A DNA stretch of 7,522 nt from Rhodospirillaceae bacterium. Lineage in GTDB: Bacteria; Pseudomonadota; Alphaproteobacteria; Dongiales; Dongiaceae. The translations under genes were made by a program, and so were the position numbers. Positions within the stretch are counted from its first letter, which is position 1; every line of letters starts with the position of its first letter. The DNA lies in NCBI GenBank assembly GCA_016794075.1, contig JAEUKU010000294.1:1-7522 (forward strand), read 5' to 3'. Shown piece by piece: positions 1-6,286 of the stretch. The notes beneath the pieces are model-generated. The model saw only the letters and a program-made list of their open reading frames with translations. It was not told where the DNA came from and searched no databases.

Positions 1-388
1 CGCCGACCAGGATCAGCACCTCGCGATGGTCGTCGCCCAGCTGCCAGAAGGCGCGGCGGAAATCGCAGAACTCCAGTGCCGATTGCTGCGCGGGCATCAC
101 CGATGGCATCAGCGCCTCCGCCTCGTCGAGCGACACGGTGCTGCGGTTCTTGCGCCCCTCGTTGTAATAGAGGTTGCGCAGAATGGTGAACATCCAGGCC
201 TTGAAGTTGGTCCCCGGCTGGAACTGCGCGGCGGCGGAGAGCGCCCGCACCACCGCGTCGTTCACCAGGTCGTCCGCCTGTTCGCGCCGGCGGGTCAGCG
301 AACGGGCGAAGGCGCGCAGATGCGGCAGCACCTCGACGAGTGCGTTCTGGAATTCGGGCGTGTCGCTCGCGTTCCTGGTCTGCTGCAT
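1..388 (-). CDS. ecfG: EcfG-type general stress response sigma factor, 3' end cut off by the window edge
   Basis: ECF sigma factor of the EcfG group, which directs RNA polymerase to GGAAC-type promoters of the alphaproteobacterial general stress response. Reading leftwards from ATG at 388 gives 129 residues before the edge. A typical EcfG is near 180, so roughly 50 are missing. Region sigma-2 is clear at about residues 14-80: LPHLRAFARSLTRRREQADD, then AWMFTILRNLYYNEGRK, the usual ECF region 2.3-2.4 pattern. A linker follows (VSLDEAEALMPS). The start of sigma-4 is seen at 108-129 (DFRRAFWQLGDDHREVLILV), while its DNA-binding helix lies outside. The gene lies 44 bp after nepR on the same strand, the usual nepR-ecfG order. 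The start is supported by a modest AGGG about 10 nt upstream and no other in-frame start back to nepR. It is probably co-transcribed from the GGAAC promoters at 818-953. Family assignment is firm, being supported by both sequence and neighbours. Confidence 0.95.
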   Translation of the reverse strand, partial: MQQTRNASDTPEFQNALVEVLPHLRAFARSLTRRREQADDLVNDAVVRALSAAAQFQPGTNFKAWMFTILRNLYYNEGRKNRSTVSLDEAEALMPSVMPAQQSALEFCDFRRAFWQLGDDHREVLILVG

Positions 389-432
389 CCGATCGCTACC
401 CTGTCCGTTTGGTGGATTGCGCGCCCGATTGA

Positions 433-702
433 CTATCGGGGGCTTTTGTCCTTGAGCTTCTGCAACAGGTCGATAAACTCCTTCGGCAGCGGCTCGCTGA
501 CCACTTCCGAATAGACCTGCATGAGCTGGGCGTCGAACCACGAGTCCAGTTGTGCCGGCGATTGAAATTTTGGCAGGCCGCCGTTGCTTGCATCCCCCCT
601 TGCATCCTTTGACGCCTGCTGCGATCGCTGCAAAGTCATCTCTTTTTCCGTTGTGCCTTTGCCGCGCCCCGGCGCGGCACCCTCGTTTTTATGTTCGGAC
701 AT
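433..702 (-). CDS. nepR: NepR family anti-sigma factor
   Basis: Small anti-sigma factor that holds EcfG inactive and is itself captured by phosphorylated PhyR. With ATG at 702 it has 89 residues. The NepR core is at about residues 54-86, two short helices around the conserved EPLP: QLMQVYSEVVSEPLPKEF followed by IDLLQKLKDK. The first 45 residues are polar, rich in Gly, Lys, Glu and Ser, and probably disordered, as is common in this family. Start choice: GTG at 711 is also in frame, with a stop only six bases further upstream. ATG702 has a better ribosome site, GGGG ending about 8 nt upstream. A shorter protein from ATG636 would still hold the whole core. The stop is 44 bp before ecfG. Identity rests on the core motif and on position between ecfG and phyR. 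Confidence 0.92.
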   Translation of the reverse strand: MSEHKNEGAAPGRGKGTTEKEMTLQRSQQASKDARGDASNGGLPKFQSPAQLDSWFDAQLMQVYSEVVSEPLPKEFIDLLQKLKDKSPR

Positions 703-817
703 TACCGACACCCCGCATCAATCGCCGCCGCCCGCCTGTTCTGCCGCGACATCCCATCGCCGGGCGCAAAGTGAAGGGCAACCGAGGCTGGTCGAGCCCG
801 AAGCTACCTTTCAGGAT

Positions 818-842
818 AACCCCTGTATGTCGCAGCGGTTCC
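818..842 (-). promoter_or_regulatory. Predicted sigma-EcfG promoter for nepR-ecfG
   Basis: On the minus strand GGAAC (842-838), exactly 16 bases, then GGTT (821-818). This matches the EcfG-group pattern GGAAC-N16/17-CGTT except for the first -10 base. It points at nepR, with the predicted start of transcription a little over 100 nt before the nepR start codon. It would make nepR-ecfG autoregulated, as is usual in this system. No transcript data; the match was found by reading. Confidence 0.6.
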
Positions 843-873
843 AATCTTGCCCTCATAGCCGCCACGCGCCCTC

Positions 874-907
874 CCCGTCCGGCTCGCGGCGAGCCAAACC
901 GGACGGG
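874..907. repeat. Imperfect inverted repeat (hairpin) between the divergent promoters
   Basis: CCCGTCCGG at 874-882 pairs perfectly over 9 bp with CCGGACGGG at 899-907. The enclosed bases can form a second small hairpin (GCTCG, CGG loop, CGAGC at 882-894), so the two stems compete for a base at the junction. No T-run follows on either strand, so it does not look like an intrinsic terminator. It may be an operator or a leader structure; function unknown. Confidence 0.5.
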
Positions 908-926
908 AGAATTCCAACAATAGATG

Positions 927-951
927 GGAACCCGGCGCGGTAAGCCGTGTT
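927..951 (+). promoter_or_regulatory. Predicted sigma-EcfG promoter for phyR
   Basis: GGAAC at 927-931, 16 bases, then TGTT at 948-951, a three-of-four match to the CGTT -10 element. It faces phyR, whose start codon lies 78 bp beyond the -10 element. It would place phyR and the kinase genes behind it under EcfG control. The same bases also form a minus-strand match (929-953). Confidence 0.55.
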
Positions 952-953
952 CC
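929..953 (-). promoter_or_regulatory. Possible second sigma-EcfG promoter toward nepR, overlapping the phyR promoter
   Basis: On the minus strand GGAAC (953-949), 16 bases, GGTT (932-929): the same -35, spacing and -10 as the match at 818-842. It lies on the same DNA as the plus-strand phyR promoter, because the site is an imperfect palindrome (GGAACCCGGC, 7-nt centre, GCCGTGTTCC; one mismatch in ten pairs). It could be a true bidirectional promoter, or one direction may be a by-product of the symmetry. Its transcript toward nepR would have a leader of over 200 nt containing the hairpin at 874-907. Confidence 0.35.
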
Positions 954-1017
954 TTGCACGACGAAATAAATTCTGTTCTTTTTTCGTTCACGTCGTTTCC
1001 TTCACCTGTCGGGTCCT

Positions 1018-1025
1018 GGGGAGAG
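1018..1025 (+). promoter_or_regulatory. Ribosome binding site of phyR
   Basis: GGGGAGAG ends four bases before the ATG at 1030, and the GGGGAG core leaves a six-base spacer. It is the strongest Shine-Dalgarno in the operon and fixes the phyR start. Confidence 0.75.
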
Positions 1026-1029
1026 TTCA

Positions 1030-1830
1030 ATGGCCGATCTGGCTCAAGAAATTGCTGTTCGCTTGCCGTATCTGCGCCGCTATGCGCGCGCCCTAACCGG
1101 GTCGCAGGCCCGTGGCGACGAATATATCCGCGTGTGCCTCGAGGTCCTGGTCGAGGAGCCCACACGGATCGCGGCGGATCAGGACATCCGCCTGCAGCTT
1201 TACCGGCTGTTCCACGACATCTGGCTGCCGATCGCCGAGTTGCAGCCGCATCCGGGGGTCAGCAAGGGCAAGTCGATCGTCGCCCGGCTCGAAGCCCTGC
1301 CGCCGCGCGAGCGGCAGATCCTGCTGCTGACCGCGCTCGAGGGCTTTCCCATCGACGCCGCCGCCGCGGTCATGCGCATCGAGCTCGCCGAGGCGACCGC
1401 CTTGCTGGAGACGGCCTGGGGCGAGGTCAACCGGCAGCTGGCGACGACGGTTCTGGTCATCGAGGACGAATCGGTTATCGCCATCGACATCGCCGGCATC
1501 GTGCGCGAGCTGGGCCACAGCGTGATCGGCATCGCCAGCAGCGAGCGCGAGGCGGTGGCGATCGCGCGCGCCAAGAAGCCGGGCCTGGTGCTGGCCGACA
1601 TCAATCTCGGCGCCGGCGGCTCCGGCATCGACGCGGTGGGCAAGATCCTGCAATCGATGACGGTGCCGGTCATCTTCGTCACCGCCTTCCCCGAGCGGCT
1701 GCTGACCGGGCAGCGGCCGGAGCCGACCTACTTGGTGACCAAGCCGTTCGAGCCGGACACGCTGAAGGCGACCATCTCGCAGGCGCTCTCCAACAGCCAG
1801 AACGAAGCCGCGACGCGCGAGTCGGCCTAG
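1030..1830 (+). CDS. phyR: PhyR, anti-anti-sigma response regulator of the general stress response
   Basis: PhyR is a response regulator whose N-terminal half mimics an ECF sigma factor without binding promoters. When phosphorylated it exposes this half and sequesters NepR, releasing EcfG. The 266 residues match the family's usual length. Residues about 5-65 are sigma-2-like (LPYLRRYARALTGSQARGDE) and 80-135 sigma-4-like (ARLEALPPRERQILLLTALE). A receiver follows at about 139-257 with the full active site: Glu145/Asp146 (VIEDES), phospho-acceptor Asp190 (VLADINLG), Thr218 (FVTAF) and Lys238 (VTKPF). The start has a strong ribosome site. It is divergent from nepR-ecfG and 30 bp upstream of a histidine kinase gene, the classic GSR arrangement. 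A GGAAC promoter at 927-951 suggests EcfG-dependent expression. Function is inferred from family membership; nothing is missing from the active site. Confidence 0.97.
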   Translation: MADLAQEIAVRLPYLRRYARALTGSQARGDEYIRVCLEVLVEEPTRIAADQDIRLQLYRLFHDIWLPIAELQPHPGVSKGKSIVARLEALPPRERQILLLTALEGFPIDAAAAVMRIELAEATALLETAWGEVNRQLATTVLVIEDESVIAIDIAGIVRELGHSVIGIASSEREAVAIARAKKPGLVLADINLGAGGSGIDAVGKILQSMTVPVIFVTAFPERLLTGQRPEPTYLVTKPFEPDTLKATISQALSNSQNEAATRESA

Positions 1831-1860
1831 CCGACCCGCGCCGCGGTCAACTAGCCCCCC

Positions 1861-3651
1861 GTGCGTTCGCTCAAGCATCGCTTGATGCTGGTCTTCGCGC
1901 TCGTCGCGCTGCCGCCGACCCTGATCGGCGTCATCGAGGCGATCGAGACCTCGGAGGTGCATGCCGAGCGGCTGCGGGATTCGGTGCGCAACTACGCGGC
2001 GCTGGCCTCGACTTATCATCATGCGCTGATCGAGAATTCGACCAACCTGCTGCTCGACGTCGCCCGCAACCCGGCGGTGGTGCCGGAAGATGGCGCGCCC
2101 GATCCGGCCGCCTGCGCCAAGGCGCTGGCCGGCGCGGTGCGGCCCTTTCCGATCTATGCCTCGCTGGTCCTGCTCGATGCCAGGGGCGATGCCATCTGCG
2201 GAAACGACCCGGAGCATCTGCCGGAGAACGCGGCGGAAAGCGAATATTTCCGCCAAGCCTTGGCCAGCAAGACCGCGTTCCTCAGCGGCTATGTGAAGGC
2301 GGCTGACCCGCCGATCCCGATCCTGATCCTGGCGCAGCCGGTCCTCGGCGGCAGCGCCGAGGTCGACGGGGTGCTGGCGCTGGCGATCCGGCTGGACGCC
2401 CTGGATGCGACCGAGCGTTTCCTGAGCCTGCCGATGCATGGCGTCGTCTACCTGCTGGACCGTGACGGCGTCACCTTGCACGGCGTCACGGTGCCGGCGG
2501 ATCTGGGGGCCGGCGGGCTGCCGCCCGCCGAGACCATCCGCAGCATCCTGCTCGGCCAGGCGCGCATTTTCGAATCCGGGGCGCGCGACGGCATCGCGCG
2601 CGTCTATGCGGTGTCCGCCGTGGAATCGGGCAGCCTGTTCCTGCTGGTCGGCGCGCCGAAGATCAGCGGCGGCTCCTGGGCCGACCGCGACCTGATCGCC
2701 CAGATCGCCCTGGTCTTCGCCATCTGGATATCCGGCGTCCTCGCCGCGTGGCTCGGCACGAGGCTGCTGGTCACGCGCTGGACCCAGCGGCTGTTCGAGA
2801 CCACATCGCAGCTCAGCAAGGGCGACCTGACCGCGCGCGCCGAGCTGGACGGCGCCCCGGCGGAGATCCGCCAGCTCGGCGACACCCTGGCCGAGATGGC
2901 GACGCGGCTCAACACGCGCCAGGGTGAGCTGCGCGCCGCCATCGAGCAGAAGGAAGAGATGCTGCGTGAGATCCATCACCGCATCAAGAACAACCTGCAG
3001 ACGGTGACCAGCCTGCTCAATCTGTATTCCCGCGGCGTGAAATACGAGCCCGCGATGCAGGCGCTGCAGGATGTCCGCATCCGGGTCCAGGCATTGGCCC
3101 TGGTGCACCGGCACCTCTACGAGAGTCCGGAGAATCGCAGCGTCGATGCCAGGGCGCTGATCGGCGACCTGTGCCACCTGATCCAGCTGAGCTCAGGCGT
3201 CGCCCGCGCCAGGGTCGCCATCCTCGCCGAGATCGCCGCCGTCGAGATCGGCATCGAGCGTGCCGTGCCGCTCGCCCTGCTGGTGACCGAGGTGGTGAGC
3301 GACGTGCTGAAGCACGCCTTTCCGAACGGTCGCTCTGGCAAGGTGCGGGTGACGCTGACGGTGGAGCAGAGCGCTGAGATGCGGCTCGTCATCTGCCACG
3401 ACGGCGTGGTGCCGCCGCAGCCGGCCGAACCAGCCGATGGCAAGGGGGCGGAGCTGGAGCACGCGCTCGGCCTGTCGCTGATGCGCGGCTTCGCGGCGCA
3501 GCTGGGGGCGCGGCAGGCGCTCCAGGAAATGGCAGAAGAGGGCGAGACAGGAACCGGTGTTGCCTTCCTCTTCCCGCTGGTGCCGGAAGCAGCGTCTGAT
3601 GCCGCCTCCGGTGCCGCGGAAGCGCCGGAAGCGGCGAGTGCCCAGGCATGA
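1861..3651 (+). CDS. HisKA_2 sensor histidine kinase (PhyK/PhyP-like) with degenerate ATP-binding domain
   Basis: Membrane sensor of the HisKA_2 class that typically controls PhyR. In order: short basic N-terminus, TM1 about 8-28, periplasmic sensor about 30-275 (probably dCache-like), TM2 about 277-303, HAMP about 300-355, HisKA_2 about 362-440 with EIHHRIKNNLQ (phospho-acceptor probably His373), and a HATPase domain about 465-573. The ATPase part is unusual. The N box reads EVVSDVLKHAF, with Asp481 where Asn is expected. The G1 box reads CHDGVVPP, with His513 for the adenine-contacting Asp and Val517 for the second Gly. The ALGLSL and GTGVAFLF segments remain. An Ala/Glu-rich tail follows (574-596). 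GTG at 1861 is the likely start: an in-frame stop lies six bases upstream, no Shine-Dalgarno is visible, and starting at ATG1885 would remove the basic residues before TM1. It may be a PhyR phosphatase rather than a kinase (inference). Its stop overlaps the next start (ATGA). Confidence 0.88.
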   Translation: MRSLKHRLMLVFALVALPPTLIGVIEAIETSEVHAERLRDSVRNYAALASTYHHALIENSTNLLLDVARNPAVVPEDGAPDPAACAKALAGAVRPFPIYASLVLLDARGDAICGNDPEHLPENAAESEYFRQALASKTAFLSGYVKAADPPIPILILAQPVLGGSAEVDGVLALAIRLDALDATERFLSLPMHGVVYLLDRDGVTLHGVTVPADLGAGGLPPAETIRSILLGQARIFESGARDGIARVYAVSAVESGSLFLLVGAPKISGGSWADRDLIAQIALVFAIWISGVLAAWLGTRLLVTRWTQRLFETTSQLSKGDLTARAELDGAPAEIRQLGDTLAEMATRLNTRQGELRAAIEQKEEMLREIHHRIKNNLQTVTSLLNLYSRGVKYEPAMQALQDVRIRVQALALVHRHLYESPENRSVDARALIGDLCHLIQLSSGVARARVAILAEIAAVEIGIERAVPLALLVTEVVSDVLKHAFPNGRSGKVRVTLTVEQSAEMRLVICHDGVVPPQPAEPADGKGAELEHALGLSLMRGFAAQLGARQALQEMAEEGETGTGVAFLFPLVPEAASDAASGAAEAPEAASAQA

Positions 3652-6251
3652 TGCGGCGGCGGCCCGGACAGTGGATTCTCGGCGGGGTGCTGACCATCTG
3701 CCTGTCGCTGGCGGCCGTCCTCACCCTCACTTATTCCGCCTTCACGCAATTGCAGGAGAACCGTGCCCTCGCCCGCCGGGCTAGCGACGAGTTGCTGGTC
3801 ATCCGCCAGCTTTTCGGCGCGCTGCAAGACGCCGAGACCGGCCAGCGCGGTTATCTGCTGGCCCAGGACCCCACCTATCTTGCGCCCTATACGGCGAGCG
3901 TCGGCCGGATCACCGCGTTGCGCGCCAGGCTGCAGACCTTCGCCGACGACAATCCGCTGCTGCGGGAGCGGATCCGCGCGCTGTCCGGGCAGATCGACGC
4001 CAAGCAGCAGGAACTCGAAAGCGCCATCGAGATCAGCAGGACCCAGGGTTTCGAGGCGGCGCGGGCGCGGATCCTCGACGACCAGGGCAAGGTCGCGATG
4101 GACGCCATCCGGTCGCTGATCGACGACATGGCGGCGCGGGCGGAGGCGGAAACCATGGCCGCCCGCGAGCGGCTCGATGCCAGCATCGCGCGTGGCCGCT
4201 TCATGGCGCTGCTGGCCGGCGGCCTCGGCCTGCTGGTCGCCGCCGGCGGCGGCGCCATGCTCTGGCGCAGCTTCCGGAAGCTGAAGGCGGCCGAGGCCGG
4301 GCTGCGCGAGCAGGCCTCGCTGCTGCAGACGACACTCGACAATACCGGCGAAGGTGTGGCCGCGTTCGACCCGGTGAAGGGATTGATCGCCTGGAACCCG
4401 CGCTTCTTCGCCTTCGCCGGCTATCCGGATGATTTTCCAAGCCCTGGCCGACTGTTCAGCGATTTCCTCGACTTCGACCGGCGACGCACCGACCGCCTGT
4501 TCGACCTCGGCGAATTGGATGACGGGCTGGCGGGATTGGAGCAGATGTCGAAGCTGAAGCCGCGCGCCCGCATCGGCGGCCGCGAACTGGAATGCACCCA
4601 TCGGCGCACCCGGACCGGCGGCATCGTCATGACCTGCTCCGACGTCACCGAACGGATGCGCATGGAGCAGGTCGCCCGCCAGGCGCAGAAGATGGAGGCG
4701 ATCGGGCACCTGACCGGCGGTGTGGCGCACGATTTCAACAACCTGCTGCAGGTCATCTCGAGCAACCTGGACCTGATGAAGCGCCATGTGTCGGATCCCG
4801 CGCAGGCCGCGACATACATCAGGCATGCCAGCCTCGCCGCCGAGCGTGGTGCCAGGCTGACGCGGCAACTCCTGGCCTTCGCCCGCCGCCAGCCGCTCGA
4901 GCCGGTGGTGCTCAACCTGGGCAAGCGCGTGCGCGCGATGAGCGACCTGCTGCACCGGACGCTGGGGGAAACCATCGAGATCGAGACCATCGTCGATGCC
5001 GGGCTGTGGAACACCTTCGTCGACGCGAACCAGATCGAGAATGCCGTGCTTAACCTGGCGGTCAATGCACGCGACGCGATGCCGGGCGGGGGCAAACTCA
5101 CCATCGAGCTGGCCAATGCCGTGCTCGACGACGCCTATGCGCGCCTGCACGACGAGGTGACGCCGGGCCAGTACGTCATGCTGGCGGTGACCGATACCGG
5201 CCTCGGCATGCCCGCCGAAATCGCCGCTCGCGCCTTCGAACCGTTCTTCACCACCAAGCCGGAGGGCCAGGGCACCGGCCTTGGGCTCAGCATGGTCTAT
5301 GGCCTGGTCAAGCAGTCGCACGGACACGCCAAGATCTACAGCGAGGTCGGCCTCGGCACTACGATCCGGCTCTACCTGCCGCGGTCCCGCCGTCCGGAAG
5401 AGTCGCTGCCGCCTGCGGACAAGCCGGCGACGCGCGGCGGCAACGAGCGGATCCTGCTGGTCGAGGACGACGAGGATGTCCGGCGCGCGGTCGCCGAGAC
5501 CACCCGCGGCCTGGGCTACCATGTGATCGAGGCGCGCGATGGAGAAGAGGCCCTGGCGCTCCTGCGCAGCGGGATCGAGATCGACCTGCTGTTCACCGAC
5601 GTGGTGATGTCGGGTGCCGTCAGCGGCCGGACGCTGGCGCGCAGCGCCCAGCAGATCATCCCCAATCTCGCGGTGCTGTTCACTTCCGGCTACACCGAGA
5701 ATGCCATCATCCACCACGGCCGGCTGGACGAGGGCGTGCACCTGTTGAGCAAGCCGTATCGCGAGCCGGAACTCGGCGCCAAGCTGCGGGCCGTCCTCGA
5801 CCAGCGGCGCGCGGCGCCTGGCACGCGCTTGGCAGTGTCCCCCGCCCAGAACGCGCCGGCGGACGCCGCCGCGGCAATAAGCACGGCCGAGCGCGGCGGG
5901 CTCTCGGTCCTGCTGGTAGACGACGATGCCCTCATCCGCATCTCCACCGCGGAGATGCTGCGCGACCTCGGTCACCGGGTGGTCGACGCGGCGCGCGGGG
6001 AAGAGGCGCTGGCCGTGCTGGCGCGGAATCCCGGCATAGACGTCCTGGTGGTCGACCTGGCGTTGCCCGACATGAACGGCGCCGACATGGTGGCCAAGGC
6101 CTCCGAAAGTCGCGCCGGGCTGCGCGTCGTTTTCGCCACCGGCCACACCGGCCACGCCGTGGCCCTGGACGCCGCGAAGGTGAGATCGGTGTTCCTGGCG
6201 AAACCCTATGACATCGGGCAACTGGCGGAGGCCCTGCAGCAGCTGGGTTGA
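3648..6251 (+). CDS. CHASE3-PAS hybrid histidine kinase with two C-terminal receiver domains
   Basis: Membrane-bound hybrid kinase of 867 residues. TM1 is at about 9-31. A periplasmic CHASE3 domain lies at about 40-178, with the hallmark DAETGQRGYLLAQDPTYL. TM2 is at about 185-206 and a PAS domain (PAS_7-like) at about 224-335. HisKA is at about 345-412, with phospho-acceptor His361 in GGVAHDFNN. The HATPase domain (about 460-578) is intact: N box Asn473 (LAVNARDAM), G1 DTGLG at 516-520, FEPFFTTK, and G2 GQGTGLGLS. Receiver 1 (about 601-718) has Glu606/Asp607, Asp651, Thr679 and Lys702, though the usual VMPG after the Asp reads VMSG. Receiver 2 (about 753-866) has Asp758/Asp759, Asp803, Thr831 and Lys852. 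It starts within the previous stop (ATGA), so translation is probably coupled. This is a classical HisKA kinase, unlike the HisKA_2 class usually paired with PhyR. It may feed PhyR indirectly through its receivers or a phosphorelay. The stop is 35 bp from the convergent sodB. Confidence 0.92.
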   Translation: MMRRRPGQWILGGVLTICLSLAAVLTLTYSAFTQLQENRALARRASDELLVIRQLFGALQDAETGQRGYLLAQDPTYLAPYTASVGRITALRARLQTFADDNPLLRERIRALSGQIDAKQQELESAIEISRTQGFEAARARILDDQGKVAMDAIRSLIDDMAARAEAETMAARERLDASIARGRFMALLAGGLGLLVAAGGGAMLWRSFRKLKAAEAGLREQASLLQTTLDNTGEGVAAFDPVKGLIAWNPRFFAFAGYPDDFPSPGRLFSDFLDFDRRRTDRLFDLGELDDGLAGLEQMSKLKPRARIGGRELECTHRRTRTGGIVMTCSDVTERMRMEQVARQAQKMEAIGHLTGGVAHDFNNLLQVISSNLDLMKRHVSDPAQAATYIRHASLAAERGARLTRQLLAFARRQPLEPVVLNLGKRVRAMSDLLHRTLGETIEIETIVDAGLWNTFVDANQIENAVLNLAVNARDAMPGGGKLTIELANAVLDDAYARLHDEVTPGQYVMLAVTDTGLGMPAEIAARAFEPFFTTKPEGQGTGLGLSMVYGLVKQSHGHAKIYSEVGLGTTIRLYLPRSRRPEESLPPADKPATRGGNERILLVEDDEDVRRAVAETTRGLGYHVIEARDGEEALALLRSGIEIDLLFTDVVMSGAVSGRTLARSAQQIIPNLAVLFTSGYTENAIIHHGRLDEGVHLLSKPYREPELGAKLRAVLDQRRAAPGTRLAVSPAQNAPADAAAAISTAERGGLSVLLVDDDALIRISTAEMLRDLGHRVVDAARGEEALAVLARNPGIDVLVVDLALPDMNGADMVAKASESRAGLRVVFATGHTGHAVALDAAKVRSVFLAKPYDIGQLAEALQQLG

Positions 6252-6286
6252 GCCGCCGCCTTCGAGCCTTCGACCTTGTCCCGCCT

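Larger units (their letters stand above)
703..1029. promoter_or_regulatory. Divergent regulatory region between nepR-ecfG and phyR
   Basis: A 327-bp stretch without a convincing gene. Reading frames crossing it are extensions of shadow frames and carry no recognisable domain. It holds three matches to the sigma-EcfG promoter pattern (818-842 minus, 927-951 plus, 929-953 minus) and an imperfect hairpin (874-907). Near phyR there is a T-rich leader (about 964-1006), conspicuous in otherwise GC-rich DNA. The 703-817 part would be the untranslated leader of nepR. The arrangement indicates that both arms of the GSR switch are controlled from here by their own sigma factor. Confidence 0.7.

Noticed and set aside
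26..923. Plus-strand frames across the ecfG-nepR region
   Set aside because: They are antisense to ecfG and nepR, which have conserved motifs on the minus strand. No domain or ribosome site supports the plus frames.
944..959. Possible sigma-54 promoter around TTGCAC before phyR
   Set aside because: The -12-like TTGC at 954-957 has no GG at the required distance upstream (944-945 is GC).
954..982. Possible housekeeping promoter TTGCAC-N17-TCTTTT before phyR
   Set aside because: The -35 element is fair but the -10 is a poor match; the T-rich stretch alone does not support a call.
924..2306. Plus-strand frame of 460 codons overlapping phyR in another frame
   Set aside because: It overlaps all of phyR, and the translation is Arg/Gly/Ala repeats typical of a shifted GC-rich frame.
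1093..3177. Very long open frame (694 codons) on the minus strand opposite phyR and the kinase
   Set aside because: Composition is the Arg/Gly/Gln/Asp-rich pattern of antisense frames in GC-rich DNA. It has no recognisable domain, and phyR and the kinase on the plus strand have clear families.
3574..3648. Ala/Glu-rich repeat-like tail of the HisKA_2 kinase as a distinct repeat element
   Set aside because: The imperfect PEAAS-type repeats are a short low-complexity C-terminus, common in GC-rich genomes; there is no evidence of a mobile or functional repeat.
3117..6221. Open frame of 1034 codons on the minus strand opposite the kinase genes
   Set aside because: It lies antisense to a hybrid kinase with complete catalytic motifs. 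The translation is low-complexity and lacks any family motif; it is an artefact of high GC third positions.
6252..6286. Terminator in the 35-bp gap between the hybrid kinase and convergent sodB
   Set aside because: I see only a short direct repeat (TTCGA) and no stable hairpin with a T-run on either strand.
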